This document shows, piece after piece, positions 1 to 12,870 of a DNA stretch of 64,000 bases (position 1 is its first letter; the number at the start of each line of letters is the position of its first letter). Location: positions 5,652,001-5,716,000 of the forward strand of contig NC_051106.1 in assembly GCF_901709675.1 (NCBI RefSeq), in the 5' to 3' direction. This stretch comes from Syngnathus acus. Taxonomy: Eukaryota > Chordata > Actinopteri > Syngnathiformes > Syngnathidae. A program made the translations under genes and the position numbers. Below the pieces are notes generated by a model, which did not search any database, had not been told where the DNA came from, and saw only the letters and a list, made by a program, of their open reading frames with translations.

Positions 1-203
1 TGTCGCAAAGCAGCATTGACAGATGTTGCAGAAAATATGATTCAATGAAAATAATCCTCTAATATTTCTGTGAAGTACTGATGTGGTGAAAAAGGAATGA
101 GGGAATAAAAGAAAATAGATTTAAAAAAAAAAATTCTCTGCCTTCCTCTGTGTTGACCTCCTACAAAGAATTCCATGATCATGCATTGTTTTCCTTTTGG
201 ACA

Positions 204-232
204 AACACACACACACACACACACACACACAA
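204..232. repeat. (CA)n microsatellite
   Basis: A run of about 14 CA units. The open frames crossing it read Thr-His or Cys-Val repeats and are not genes. Confidence 0.95.
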
Positions 233-1056
233 CTCGGGAGGTAAGCGATGTAAGAACAAACAAAGCATGTCCAATCATAAGTGCAAATGGCGACAAGTGA
301 CAGTGATGCGACACGACAGGCATGAAGCATCAAACAATATGAACACTGAGTCCTAATGGAGGATGCGGCACCATGCTGCATGTCAGCAATATCAGACGCG
401 TGACGGCTGAAGTCAGACATCGCCATGGCAACCTGCCAGCCACGACATCATCTATCTACTGGGCCAGTAAGACATGTTTGCCAATATTAGTGTTGTCTTG
501 CTAATGGCAACAGCCAAACACAATGCTAGTGTCAAAACAATGCTAAGTACAAACAATTATTTTTTGTTATATTTATTTTCACATTATTAATACATTTTTA
601 TTGTTAAAAACGCCTCTATTTAAAATGACATTTCTGTTTTTATTGCAGAATTGCGACACCACTGGGCACACGTGTAGACACACGCACACAAACAGGGTGT
701 CATCAATCAGCATTAAAGGTGGCACTTTCTCCTCTTCATGTGTCTCAGCAGCCCGTGGTCACATGGGAGACTCCAACAGCAGCTGTGCCAAACACACAGT
801 GGTGCTTCTATGCACCAATGTATGCATTTACTGTCTGCTATATAGGTCTTAAAATACACGGAAAATTTGTGTGTGATGAAAAAACAAGCAGCACTGAGGT
901 CATGCTAAGGCCTCCCTTGTGATGCGTGACTTTTTTCAAGTAAATGTCTATGTGCACGCTTTAATCAATTAATAGTTTAAAAGTTTCATTATTGTATGCC
1001 AAGTAAATGCAAGTATTCTTGGCTACTACTGTTTACTACTTGTTTGCTACTTTGTT

Positions 1057-1455
1057 TACCGTATTTTCCGGACTATAAGGTGCATCGGACTATAAGGCGC
1101 ACCTTCAATGAATGGCCTGTTTTAAAACGTTGTCCTTATATAAGGTGCACCGGACTATAAGGCGCACCATTAATGCATCATGTCAGATTTTTAATCCAAA
1201 TCAAATCATTCTCCATTTTATCTTTTTTATTTCAACTTCAGACGCATCAAATTACTTTATGATCACAAAATAATGATCCATAGTCTTTTTGATTCATGAT
1301 TCATAGTCTTCAGCGGGTCACTTATGATTGATTTCATGACACAATGCTTCGGGCCAGTTTAAATTTAGAAATTTGGTCCATATATAAGGCGCACTGTCGG
1401 CTTTTGAGAAAATTTTAGGTTTTTAGGTGCGCCTTATAGTCCGGAAAATATGGTA
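1057..1455. mobile_element. MITE copy 1 with TACCGTATTTTCCGGACTATA terminal inverted repeats
   Basis: The left end begins TACCGTATTTTCCGGACT and the right end, reverse-complemented, reads TACCATATTTTCCGGACT, giving terminal inverted repeats of more than 20 bp with one early mismatch. The subterminal word GGACTATAAGGCGCAC is repeated several times inside. No transposase frame is present, so this is a non-autonomous DNA element. TA at both ends would fit Tc1/mariner-like TA target use, but the superfamily is inferred. A second copy in the same orientation lies at 35,503-35,836; the interiors (GATCACAAAATAATGATCCA and following) align closely. Confidence 0.85.
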
Positions 1456-2166
1456 CACATTTTCTTTTGAGCTAGGACTTTTGTAGGATATCTCTTATAT
1501 TAATATAATAAAATCAAAAATTCAGCAGAAATTCATAATTAATTGCACAACTTGAATCAAAAACTAGAACATTCTGTTTTGAGGGAGAAAAAAAACTAAA
1601 AAGTGAATGAACAATGTTAATTGCTTCATTTGAGCTCATGAGCTTCAAAAAGACATCAGTCTTACAATTACATTGAGGAGAGTTTGTGTTTCCTATGTCA
1701 GCAAAGCTGGGCGTTGTTAGCCCGAGGTACGTTGACATTTAGCATGCTGTTGCATTTTATCGCCACCACACACAATCCCTCTTCTGCAGTGTCGCATCTC
1801 AGGCGTCTCCACACCTTTAATGTGAGCCAACCTGAGGAGAGGAGCACGTTATCTCAGGCAGCCTCGGCCTTGATAATGGGCCGCATGCCGGAGATACTAC
1901 TCGTCTTTGGGCAGCGGGATTACAAGGTTTACCCATGAATGTCTTTTGCTACGCTGCTGCTACTGGCGCGCATATTTTTTACCGTGACGGTGATACATAA
2001 TCAAAGAATATACACATTACAAGGAAAACCTTTTGACTTTGATTTATTCAATATCCAGCTAAAGGTCTATGTGCTAGTATGCTCTTTGTCCAGACTAATA
2101 AAATAATTCAGTCCACTTGTAGAAATAACTGTCTATGCTCCTTTTTAGTAGATAAATAGACACAGT

Positions 2167-2428
2167 CATTGGTGTCAAACTCAAGTCCCGGGGCCAGATA
2201 CGGCCCACCACATCATTTTATGTGGCCCGTGAAAATAAAATGTGCATCAAATTGTCTTCACTTTAAAAAAAATCGCAATTTTTATTACCATTCACCTTTC
2301 CAAAAATATTTGAACAATTTTTAATAGTCTCTGATTTCAAAGCTGGTTATTCATAATATAAGGTGTTGACAGTCATAATGGCCCTCCAATGGAAATCATG
2401 GCTACGATGCGGCCCGCGACAAAATGAG
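2167..2428. mobile_element. hAT-like MITE remnant (GGTGTCAAACTC family), right end eroded
   Basis: It starts CATTGGTGTCAAACTC and continues with the 'ggggccagatacggcccacc ... gcggcccgcgac' composition familiar from a widespread fish element. The right terminal repeat (GAGTTTGACACC) is missing: the sequence breaks off after 'gacaaaatgag'. A shorter related element with both ends is at 20,162-20,349. No coding capacity is visible. Family assignment is from recognition of the terminal word, not from a search. Confidence 0.65.
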
Positions 2429-2669
2429 AAGTGCATACTAGTTGACCAAAAGAGGTAATAGTAGAAGAAAAAAAAGTTATTAATAAAATGCTAGTCTAGT
2501 TACTGCTATTGAGGCCAAAGAGTGCACCAGTATGTAAACCTTAAGCAGGATATGAAAGATATGGAATGAATGCACATACGGCTTCCCATACACATCCAGC
2601 GTATTCATCTGGCCAGGCCCTTCCATGCTTTGTGTGCTTGTTGGGTGATGAGGTCTGCACCCATCTGCT

Positions 2670-2670
<1 letters not shown>

Positions 2671-2696
<26 letters not shown>
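2671..2696. repeat. (GT)n microsatellite
   Basis: Thirteen uninterrupted GT units. Short CA runs follow at about 2.80-2.82 kb. Confidence 0.95.
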
Positions 2697-2700
<4 letters not shown>

Positions 2701-4532
2701 AATCTGCCTGAGACAGGCTCCAGTGCTTAGAGGGTCCAGACTGCAAACACTGCACAGGGATGAGACACCTGCCACAGGGCTAAGACCAGAGCCTCCACAT
2801 ACACACACATGCACACACAGATGGAGAGGCCACGGTTACCATGGACAAAGCAGTGCACCAGCAATCAATCACATCCCCAGGTTTGTCATATTCACTCGTT
2901 CCAGTGCTCTTTTAAATCATATTTACGCTACACATTCCCAAGTGCGTGTTTGGATTTTCTATCCCCGTACCGCAGCCACCAGTACTAATTAGCTGCTATT
3001 AATCGTCCACGGAGGAGGAAGTACCATTTGACAGTTGCTCCTTGTACGCCATGCTGCTTAGTGAGGAGGAGGAGGAGGGGGGGGGGTTAGAAAGCTCCAC
3101 TTATCCTCATCTTGAAGTCTAGCTTTGAGCATCTGCTGTCAGAGTGTCAGGTCTGAATTTAGCAAATGCCCAAGCACGAGGTGGCTGCGTTCTAAACGCC
3201 CGACGCTCAAAGGAGTGTCTGTGGAGGCGCGGCACGGCGTGCCAAATCCGAGCTGGCTAGGAGCTCCCTATAGGCGAACAGATGGCCATTACTATCATTT
3301 ATAACTTATTAGCAACTGTAATCTTACCTGCAAGCGTCAAGCAGTGATTTTCTTTCATTTGACAAAATTTTATCTTTCATCTTCCTCCTATTTTTTTTTT
3401 TATTTACAGGAGCAACATGCTGGCCTAGCAGTGCTATTAAATACTGAGACTTAATATGTATGTATATAGAAAATATCAGATGAAGTTTTTGTATGGGACC
3501 AGGAGAAGGTGGACGCGTAAGTTCAAATTGCACCAAATGTTCGACTACCGACAAACAAACACGTGATGGCTCACATGGAGCAGCCAAGCAGGTGTGGGCA
3601 TTGACGTTTCTGCTGCGAACAGGCTGCATCTGTCATGTGGCAAAGCAGAAATAGCTCCAATCAATGTCCCCCCTCGGACACACACCCACACATACAAATG
3701 TTATACTCACGCACGCAAGCGCACACACATTAGGTGTGGCTGCTCGCCAGCAAGCTAGAATAGGCGAGGTAACCGACCAGTGGGAGCGATTGATTAGCTC
3801 GTCCGTGCAAAGCCAAGATGGCTGCAAGCATCTTGCTTGAATTTTATTTGAAGTCACGTTTACACCAAATAAAGTCCTGCTATAAAACATTTCAACTCGC
3901 CATGGTTGAGTTTGCAAATATCCAACATGAACTGACCAGTGATTGTTCAAGCAATGCCACAATTGGTCACAAACAATATAACTAGAAGGCAAATCATCCT
4001 TCATGCAGAATTCCTTTACACAGTTTTGCGGGAATTGATTTTGTATTCATTTGTGTAAATTGGCTGTATCCTATGAGTTAATATTTTACAAGTCATATTG
4101 ACTCCTGTGTAAAGGTTCACTGATAAAAACAAAGCTACTGGAGATTTTTGCACTGTACTGTGTGGGTGTGGATAGAATGACATCATAGCAGCGGTAATAG
4201 CTGATCAATTCGGCAAGTCGGATGTTTTTCTGACCAATCAATAGACGGTATCTTATCTCGCTCAACCCTGTAGATTGCACCAATGGGGGCTGATAAAAGC
4301 AGACAAAGTTGTTGGTAACCTACTGTTAAAGAACAAATATATCATTTATATTACGATGAAATGTTGTTTTAACTTTTAAATGTTCAAATTGGAGAGACGG
4401 TAGGAAACCTTTGACTCAGTGTGACATCGCCATTTTGCAGCAGCTAATTTGTCACAACCAATTTGGGTCCGTACGGCTGAGCTTTCTATTGAGTTGTGAT
4501 TTTCCAAATGGCACGTGCCCCCCCGCCTCCAT

Positions 4533-4552
4533 ACACACACACACACACACAC
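4533..4552. repeat. (AC)n microsatellite in a CA/GACA-rich stretch
   Basis: A short pure AC run within about 400 bp (4.53-4.92 kb) rich in CA, GACA and GA words, including GACAGACAGATAGACGGACA-like sequence near 4.70-4.73 kb. The 188-residue - strand frame across it is a low-complexity artefact. Confidence 0.9.
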
Positions 4553-7500
4553 GCACACAAAAACCATCATTTGTGACCATTTGGATGCGAGACAAATAGA
4601 CGGGCAGACAGAGAGACAGAAGGAAGGCAGATGACTGGCTTTGACCAGCTTTGTGTGGAGATGTGTGCAGACGGACACGCAGACACAAATGAGTGTGGAC
4701 AAACAGACAGACAGATAGACGGACAGAAGGTAGACTTTTGTGTTTTCATGTGTGTGCGTGTGTGTGTCAGCGGATGTCAGACCAGGTTGTGTGTTCCTGC
4801 AGTGGTAGAGATAAGAGAGAGAGTGCGAGAGAAAGAGAGAAAGCAGGAAGCTGCTCTCCTGGAGACAGATGGACCGCCATGCCGTGGACACACAACCACA
4901 CACACACACACACAAAGTGACACACAACCGTTCAGACAGCAAGAGAACACATCAGAGAACACCAACATGGCTGCTTAAACAGGCATCCCGGACACACTTG
5001 TAGAAGGAGTTAAAAACTTTGCACAATTTAGAATCCCGTTCAAACTGCTAAGAGTGTATATCACACAAACACACAAGTGCTAATCATGCCAGGTATATGG
5101 CAACAACCATGTCACACCCAACCTGAGAGCTGTGGCGGATCTAAACTACACCAGGTTGTCACACAGGATGTATTGAGGACATGCGCAGACACACACGCAC
5201 CCACAAACACATGTTCTGATTCGTCTTGTGCATTTTCAACACACCGTGAACTGGAAAAGTCCTCACAGCAGCCTCACACCCTCATTTGGGTGTCTCGGCG
5301 AGCAGGCGTCTGTGAAGGTGTGTGTGTGTGTGCATTTGTGTATTGTAGGTGTGTTTCACAGGATTGCCAACACATCTCCTTGCAGCCCTATAGGAACAGA
5401 GACATCTGTGGAGTGAAAGGACGCCAGCTTGCATGGTCGTCTCAGGAGGGGAAGAGAAAGGGAAAAAGGGACGAAGGGGAGCGAGGGCAGGAGAGAAACA
5501 TCCTATTTAGTTTGGATAGAGATGAATAAGTCAATAAAAAAAGTCCTGCGTTCAGTATGCCTCAAGATGTGGATCTGTTATGAGTTACGTTTCTGAATAT
5601 GACCACTAGCTTAAAAGAAGTCAAATAAAAAGAATGCATTTAGTTTTTAAATGATATTAAAAAATGATCATAATAATGCATTTAATACATTCATTTCTAC
5701 AATCACAACACATCCAGGGAGCTGTTTGCCCACACCTTGATGCAACCACTTCACACGCCACAACTTAAACACGGTTTTATCTGGTCTAGAGTCTAGTCTA
5801 CTTTCTAACACCAAATTGTCAGGTACACCGAGAGCGTTTAGAAAATGCCCTCAGTCTGATGAAATGCCCAGCAGCAAAACGATCTGCCAAATCCCAAATC
5901 TAAACACGCCCCGGCACAACACTGAGGATGCGGCAGTTTTTACGGCAAGCTCGTGCACCTGTCTACAAAAAAAAAAAAAAAAAAACAGCCCATAGTCTTT
6001 GGAAGCTATAACATATGCTTATTTTCATTTATTCCCACCTGACCTGCTCTGTGATGTGTACAAAATAAAAATAAAAAAAGCAAACCCACGTACGAGTATC
6101 ACAGCATCTGCAGTTCATCTATAAAGCTGCAAGGCCGAGCTCCACGCCACAAATAGAAGGGATGACAATACAAGCAAATGCCCTTATTGTGTGCACAAGT
6201 GAGCGCTCTGGAGCAGATGTGCCCCTCGGCACCTTGGGAGTATATGAGCCGGGCAACGGGACACAGGTGCACCTGCTCTCTGCTCTCCTCAAAAGGTCAG
6301 CCAAAGTCAGACAACCGCGCAACCTCACAGTGCATTTGGTGTGGCGAGAAATAACCGTGAAAAAGTGCGAACGAGTCAGTGGAAAAGACGGACCCGCAGT
6401 CCGTTCTTGTAAAACGCTGCCGTGAAGCTTCCCCCCCATCTAAACAACCATCATTGCCACACGTGGCTCCGCCGCCTTTGCCAAAGTGCATTTCCAGCCA
6501 TGTGCGCAGGTATACAGCGGAAAACATGTGCAGCCGGACCGCTGCCAGGACAGACAGAAGGTCCGCAATGATGTTTCACTACATAGATTATGCAGATTGT
6601 GTGAGCGGCGATCGCGAAGTAGTTGGGAAAGAACGGGTGGGAAGGAAGCGATGAGGGATGAGGGGAACGAGTGAGCGAGGAGGGAGGGCTGCGTGCAGGC
6701 TACAGCTGGCAGAGGGATTCCCACAGCCAACTGTCAGTGTAGAGGAGCTCCTTAACAAGCGCACAGGCCTCTCAGAAAGGAGCTTTAAAGTGGCCACATG
6801 GCTTGGCCACCAATGCAGAGCTGAGCCCAGCAGCAGGCAGGCTTTACTGGGACCCTCACACACACACACATACACACGATTGTACACAAGCTCAAACAAG
6901 ACTCAGTCGGCCAGCTGCTGACAGGGACAAGAGTGTCCAGAGCGATAAACCTGTGCACGTGCATGTATGTGAGTGAGATGAGAGCAAGGAAGAGCAAAGG
7001 AGCAAGAAGCTTTTAGTCGGCTACCCTATGTAGCACTCGCAGATTTTTTTTTTGAAAGCATAGTGGTTTTTGTCTGCTGGTTTAGCGGTGGTTCATGGCA
7101 AGAATGGTAAAATGGGATTTTTTTTCTTTCGCAAAAAAGGACACTCATACAAGTCACTAAAAGGCCACTAAATTAGGGACACCTCCCCAACTAGATTGCA
7201 TTGCAATTTCAAATATATTTATGTGTATCGAATTTGGTATAGTTTCTCATTCCTATCAAATGTTAATTTTTGCTCTTATGACCTAAAGTTTTGAAATGAA
7301 AAAAGTCAAATCCAAGTTAAATTTATGCTTATCTGTTTGAATAATGTTGGTAGGAGTTTTGTTATACAAATATAAAATTTTCCAATATGGAGCCTATTTA
7401 TTTATTTATTTATTGTTACAGAAAACCCTGTGTTAGAAACAGCTCTTAATGATACTGCAAAGTGCAACCCCAATAGTAAGAGCACAAGTCTCTAAAAGTG

Positions 7501-9386
7501 TCAATCCAAAATAAACATAAGCATCTTTGTAAGTATACAGTGTGCAGGTGTACCTAATGAAGTGAAGTATATTTCCAGTGACAAAAGGGTGGCTTTTTGT
7601 TCCCACCATCACTATGCCGGACCACCGCTGCAGTAATGTGATGGCATTAGCATTTCAAGGAGCCTCCATTAAGAAGGGCAAGAAAAGCTGCTCTCGGCAG
7701 GGGGAAATCCATTTTGTCCCGGGCTCCAACATCTGCTCCAGCCGTCTCGGGGCCAGAAGGACGCTGGGATAAAGCCGAAGAGCCCTCTGATTTACTGTAA
7801 TGACACACGGACAGATAGACAGACAGACGGGCAGAATGGGCGACCATATGCGGAAGCGCGGGAGGAAAAAGGGGAAGAGACAAAAACAACTTCTGTCTCG
7901 CTGTCTGTCATTTTTTTTTCTTCTTTTTTTTATGCTGGTGCCTTCTTCGAGCAGTGGGAAAGGCAGCATGCCAGAATATGCTCTGTGTGAAAGTCTACAG
8001 TAGTGGAGATAATAATAGAAGAAGGTTGTAAAAATAGCACCATCATCATCATAACACACTGCTGGATAAGAGTGTGAGAACTTTGCAGGGTTGGTCATCA
8101 TTTGGATTCCAACCAAAAAGGAGAAAGAGTCAAACAGGCACGATGCTACGACTCGCTCGCCCTCGATTTGTTTACACGAACCCGAAAATGGAAACATTTG
8201 AAAATTATTCTCAGAAAGGATATTTTTGACACAGTTAGTACTACACTGAAAACAAAAGATATAAACAAATGCTCACTCTCTGATTTAGGTTTGAGGGGCA
8301 ACCACAGAACTGTCGAGTGGTGGAAAAAGAAATCATTGTAAAGCCCTTGGAGAAATTTGAGGGATTAAATAAATAAATTCGACTCTACTTGACTGACGCC
8401 TTGACTGATCGACTACCTCAATCAAGAATAATTAGAGACCGTTCATTTTTTTCCAAATGAGCAACCTTACACATAGAGCCGGGAACCAAATGATTATTTC
8501 CCACACTGCATGACACACTGAATTATTTTAATCTGGGATGAACAGTCTCTTGTGTAAAAAAAACAAAACCAAAAAACAATGTAGGGCAAACGGCATGTCT
8601 TCTGTTTCAGCACCGTTGCAGCAATTTTGCAAGCACGAAAGAGGGTAGTGGAAGTCCACTGTTGGAGTCATATTACATAACGAGTCTTGTAATAATACAG
8701 CGTGTGACCAAAGTGATAGTTTGTGACCTTGCGGCTCCACAGTGTTGATATTTTCATATGACAGATTGGCGACAAAGAGCATGACGATAGCAAATTCCCC
8801 TAAGGCGAACACGGCCGCAATTGCAATATAAAAAAACATTTTTTTATAAAACTTAAGCAGCGGCGTGACACACAGTGATGGATTGCCACACAGTCAAGCG
8901 ACAAAGAAAAGCTGATCAAGTATATTTTCTGGTGTTCTCACTGCAGCTTATCTAAACGCTCGGCTTGAGAACTCATTGCAGTTTGTCTTTATTTGAAATA
9001 TATAGAAAGCGTCTCGGGGAGTTTCAACAGATGATGTGCTGGGAAGAGAGTTTCAAAACAATAAGTCACAAGATGGTAAAAAAAGTAGTTGGGATGTTTA
9101 AGGTTAGTGGAGAAGTTTTGTTTGGAAACAGTCGAGCTAAGCCATATCATTTATTTGGCATATTTTAAATTATTTCTATCAGTATTGCATGATTACTTTT
9201 ACTTTCCATATTTACTATTATTACATTCAATATTGAATGAAAAATTTGTGTCATCTAATCATAGAAATTGTTTTTCTTGGGATTGAAGACTTGGAAAAAG
9301 GAAGCAGAAGGCTAGCTTGCTTGCTATACTTGGAAAAAAAGAGGGTTTGACGTCGTCTTTCAGCTGGCGGATCATGTCCAGTGTAT

Positions 9387-9411
9387 ACACACACACACAC
9401 ACACACACACA
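9387..9411. repeat. (AC)n microsatellite
   Basis: About 12 AC units, followed by an imperfect extension (ATGCGCACACACACAG). Confidence 0.95.
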
Positions 9412-10571
9412 TGCGCACACACACAGCCAGATGGAGAGCAGCGCTAAAGCTTAGTTTAATGACAAAAGGACCCTCAATCTGGACACGGATTTATCACTCA
9501 CTTTAAAGTCCATCTGCGACAAGTTTGGACTGTAAACACAACTGCTCAGTCTTGCTGCCTTCTTGGGCTTTCGTGTTGGAGGATCTTAGCAACTCCCTAG
9601 AGTGTGTGTGCGCACTCATACGCACACACATTCCTGCACAGGCCTCTCATTTAAGGTTTCAAGGCGTGTTACAAAAACGAGAAGACGCGGTGGTGATGTG
9701 ACGCCGTGTGACGAGGAATGAGAGCGCGGGACTTTACACATCACATGAGGTTGGGTCGGTGAGGGAGATTTTTTTTTTTTTTTTGGCAAGGGGGGGTGAA
9801 TAAGAGTGACAGCACAGAGATAGACTAGCTACCTATTTATAGCCCGGGCCATCTGCAGAGCTCCCTCTTGTCTTTGGTCATCCTGCTCACAAAGGCTTGG
9901 AGGCAGATTCCAGCAGCCCAGCCGCTCCACCATCCATTCACTATTCATTCCCGAGCCGGCAGCACCATATGGATCCGGCCCCACTGCTGGGCCCTGGCCG
10001 GCCCGCTTCTCCCACTCCAGCTCTCTTTCTGCAGATTGACATGGTAATGAAGCCTGGGTGGCTTGCTTTTCTTCTTCTTCTGCCCTCTTTCTTCCGACGT
10101 CTTCCCCTCTTCTGCGCTCAAAGGAGCCGCCATTGAACATGGCCGGACCCCCACACCAAACGCCCCGCCCCCCCTCCTCTTTCCAGGCCTCTCACATACC
10201 CTCACAAGAAGAATGTGCCTCACAACAGTGCACACCTGCACCGATGCTCAAGAGTCCCAACGTGAAAATCTGCAATATCAAGAAATCTATTAATTTAATT
10301 TAATTTAAGCCCTTCCACATGCTATAAAAATATTTCAAGTTCTTAAAATGCACCTGAACTCATCCAAAAAGATTTTTATACCCTCACACATACCACACGC
10401 ATTGATTCGCAAGTCCAAGTACCGCGTTGTGTTCTTCAGCACGCACTCAGCTGCACTGCATCCTCTTTTTCCCGCTCATATCCTCTTTTGAGCTTGACCA
10501 TCGCTCTTGAATGAAGGCCAACTGGCAATAAAGCGGAAATGGAATCAGAGGGGGGTGGCTTGGTAGTTGGT

Positions 10572-10586
10572 GGGGGGGGGGGGGGG
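10572..10586. repeat. Poly-G tract
   Basis: Fifteen consecutive G in a locally G-rich + strand stretch (10.55-10.60 kb). Such runs are common sites of length error in assemblies. Confidence 0.85.
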
Positions 10587-12559
10587 TCGGGGGGTGTTAA
10601 ATGGGGATTCTACACAAGGAAGCTGTTTATGATGCCACAAAGCGCAGCTTCGTGGAAGGAAGACAAGTGCGAAACGGATCTCAAACAACAACTTCTGTCA
10701 GCCTCCCTCTGTCACACTTAAAATGACAAAAGGAGACATTTCTAAAAAAAAAAAATAACCGCGTAGTTCAAAGATAACCTTCCAAAAGCCATATATCTCA
10801 CATACACATAAAACTTATGTCGAACACATTGTCATCCGTAAAAAGCATTTGCTTCCAATTTGTTACTGCTGTTTTTCATTGTTTTGGTCCTTCTCATTTT
10901 TCAATTGCCACAGTGCCTCCGTTGGCTTTATTTAAGACCTTGTTTTCGTTGGCAATTGTCTATCGCTCCATTAGAGGTGGGTCTACAAGTTAAAACAACT
11001 CCAGCATGAGATGAAAAGAGCCTTTAAGTGACGCTTTAAACATGTTTTGATGCTACGCTCTCAGAAATAGGAGTAGCTTCAAGAGGAGTCCTTTTCTGCA
11101 TATAATCTGCATGACTGTATTTATTTTCATTTTTATGGACTGAGGCTGGATTTATGTGGCATGAATCAAATGACACAATTCAACTCAATTTCTGTGACAA
11201 CCAGGTCATGGTTATCTCTGAACAAGAGAAAATCCATGAGCAGTATGGAGTATCATTGGTGGGCTGCAGCGGAGCAGTCACCTTGGGATCAGTGCGGCAG
11301 CCTGAGGCGGAGGCCAGCCTAGTTAAGCATGCATGCTGTGCTGGGCCTAAACCTAATTAGGTGCCATCCCAATGTCAACACTGCTGATAGAAGACAAGAT
11401 TTCTCCTCCTCCAGCCACACTGTGAAAGGCCTCCAAAGAGCCGCCTTGCACGGCCCCGGCCATCTGCAAGCTTTTTCGGCAACAACATATAAGCATGTTT
11501 TGACATCATGAAACCAAGTCAACAACTCACAATTGATTAACAATGCATCAGTACAATAAATGTATTTTATTTGGCACTGATGATTTTATCTTATTTTCAA
11601 TCCGGTCCCAACTTTTATTAAACAGGAAGTAGGCTGCCAACACACAAACGCTTTAGCTTCATCTCACCTTTGTTATCACTACAACCTTGGCAGAGTCCTG
11701 GGCTCTACTAATTGAGATAAAACAGTGGAATTAAGGTGCTGGCTGACTACTTAAGAGTCAGATTTATAAATATATAAACCCTAAAGGGTAGTTTATTCAA
11801 TTGGCTACCAGTTATTTTATTTCTCATCAGTCTTGCCTGTGATTTAGGGCTATATAAATAAACTTGACTTGTCTTACCTTTGTTTGTGGATTTGTTTGGG
11901 CCTGCAGCTCATTAGGTTCTGATGCCATCAGAGCAGATCCATCATATGTTTGAGCTGCTGGCTTTTCACAACAGCTGTATTTCTCCAACACTCCCAAGAC
12001 ATACAGCAGGGGCTCGTCCATCATCACTCTTGTCATCAAACTCCTCCATCACTTCACAATCCAATTCAATTGTGGGTACAAAAATAACAGAGATCTGTGA
12101 TTTGTTTGTGACATGCATGGTCTAGTCTACCTCTTGAGCAAAAAATGGGGCAGTATTGATCATCTGTTCGCTCATATGCGCCCCCTTCAGTGCGTCAGAG
12201 TTCTACCTCCCTCAATATGTGCCTTTTTACTGTGGTTTTATGTCCCATCAGCAAAAGCAAAGCATTTTGCCTTCGTAGATTATTATTTTTTTTTACCTGT
12301 CATGATGGCAGGTGAGGCATATCCTCACTTGCCTCCCCTGACCACACATTTTATTTCTACTCCTGCTCACGGCAGAAAAATGGCACAGAATTCCTAATTC
12401 GGGTCGACCAAATACGGAAACCTGGTGCTCGGAGGTAAACATGTCGTCGCGCACAGTTGCCTTTTTAATGTGTCATCAAACCGTCATCTAATTCCATTTA
12501 TACGGCTAAAAAGCCTCTCACAAACAGATTACCTGCTGCATAGAGGGGAGGCCCCTCTT

Positions 12560-12870
12560 TCAGTGTGTAATTGTGGCATGGCGCCATGTCCTCCCACTGC
12601 TTCTTAGTCCATTAAAATACAGATGAGAGCCTTTTACAGCATGCGCCAAAAGCAACGCCTCCCAGCTAATCCGGCAAGCAACACAAACATCACATGAATT
12701 ATGTGTAATGGAGACGACTCGCTGCTGGCACAGCTGACGGAGGACGCAAACAAAACGCCCGTTTATTTTTGGTTAATGTTTGGATTTTTTATTTTTTTTT
12801 ATTGGGCTTTTCATGGAAGTAATTAGCTGGCAAATATAGAAATCCTCACACTCCATGGAGAGGCTGTCGT
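12560..12870. other. Candidate conserved non-coding element 5' of id2
   Basis: A complex, repeat-free block about 4 kb upstream of the id2 promoter. It contains CAGCTG, TAATCCGG, GAATTATG and TAATTAGC words, and no frame resembling protein. Such composition is typical of vertebrate regulatory islands in gene deserts, but conservation cannot be measured here. The boundaries are my estimate. Confidence 0.25.

Noticed and set aside
4376-4942. 188-residue - strand open frame
   Set aside because: It is built from CA/GACA repeats and reads Cys-Val, Leu-Ser and Thr-His runs; no domain and no conservation signal.
9829-10303. Several 80-100-residue frames near 10 kb
   Set aside because: They overlap on both strands and are Ser/Pro- or Glu/Arg-rich from pyrimidine/purine bias, with no start context, splice pattern or family resemblance.
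11840-11875. Tail-like 'ggctatataaataaacttgactt' (also 8,360-8,400 and 43,075-43,095)
   Set aside because: It resembles 3' ends of fish retroposons, but no SINE/LINE body or promoter boxes could be recognised, so I do not call an element.
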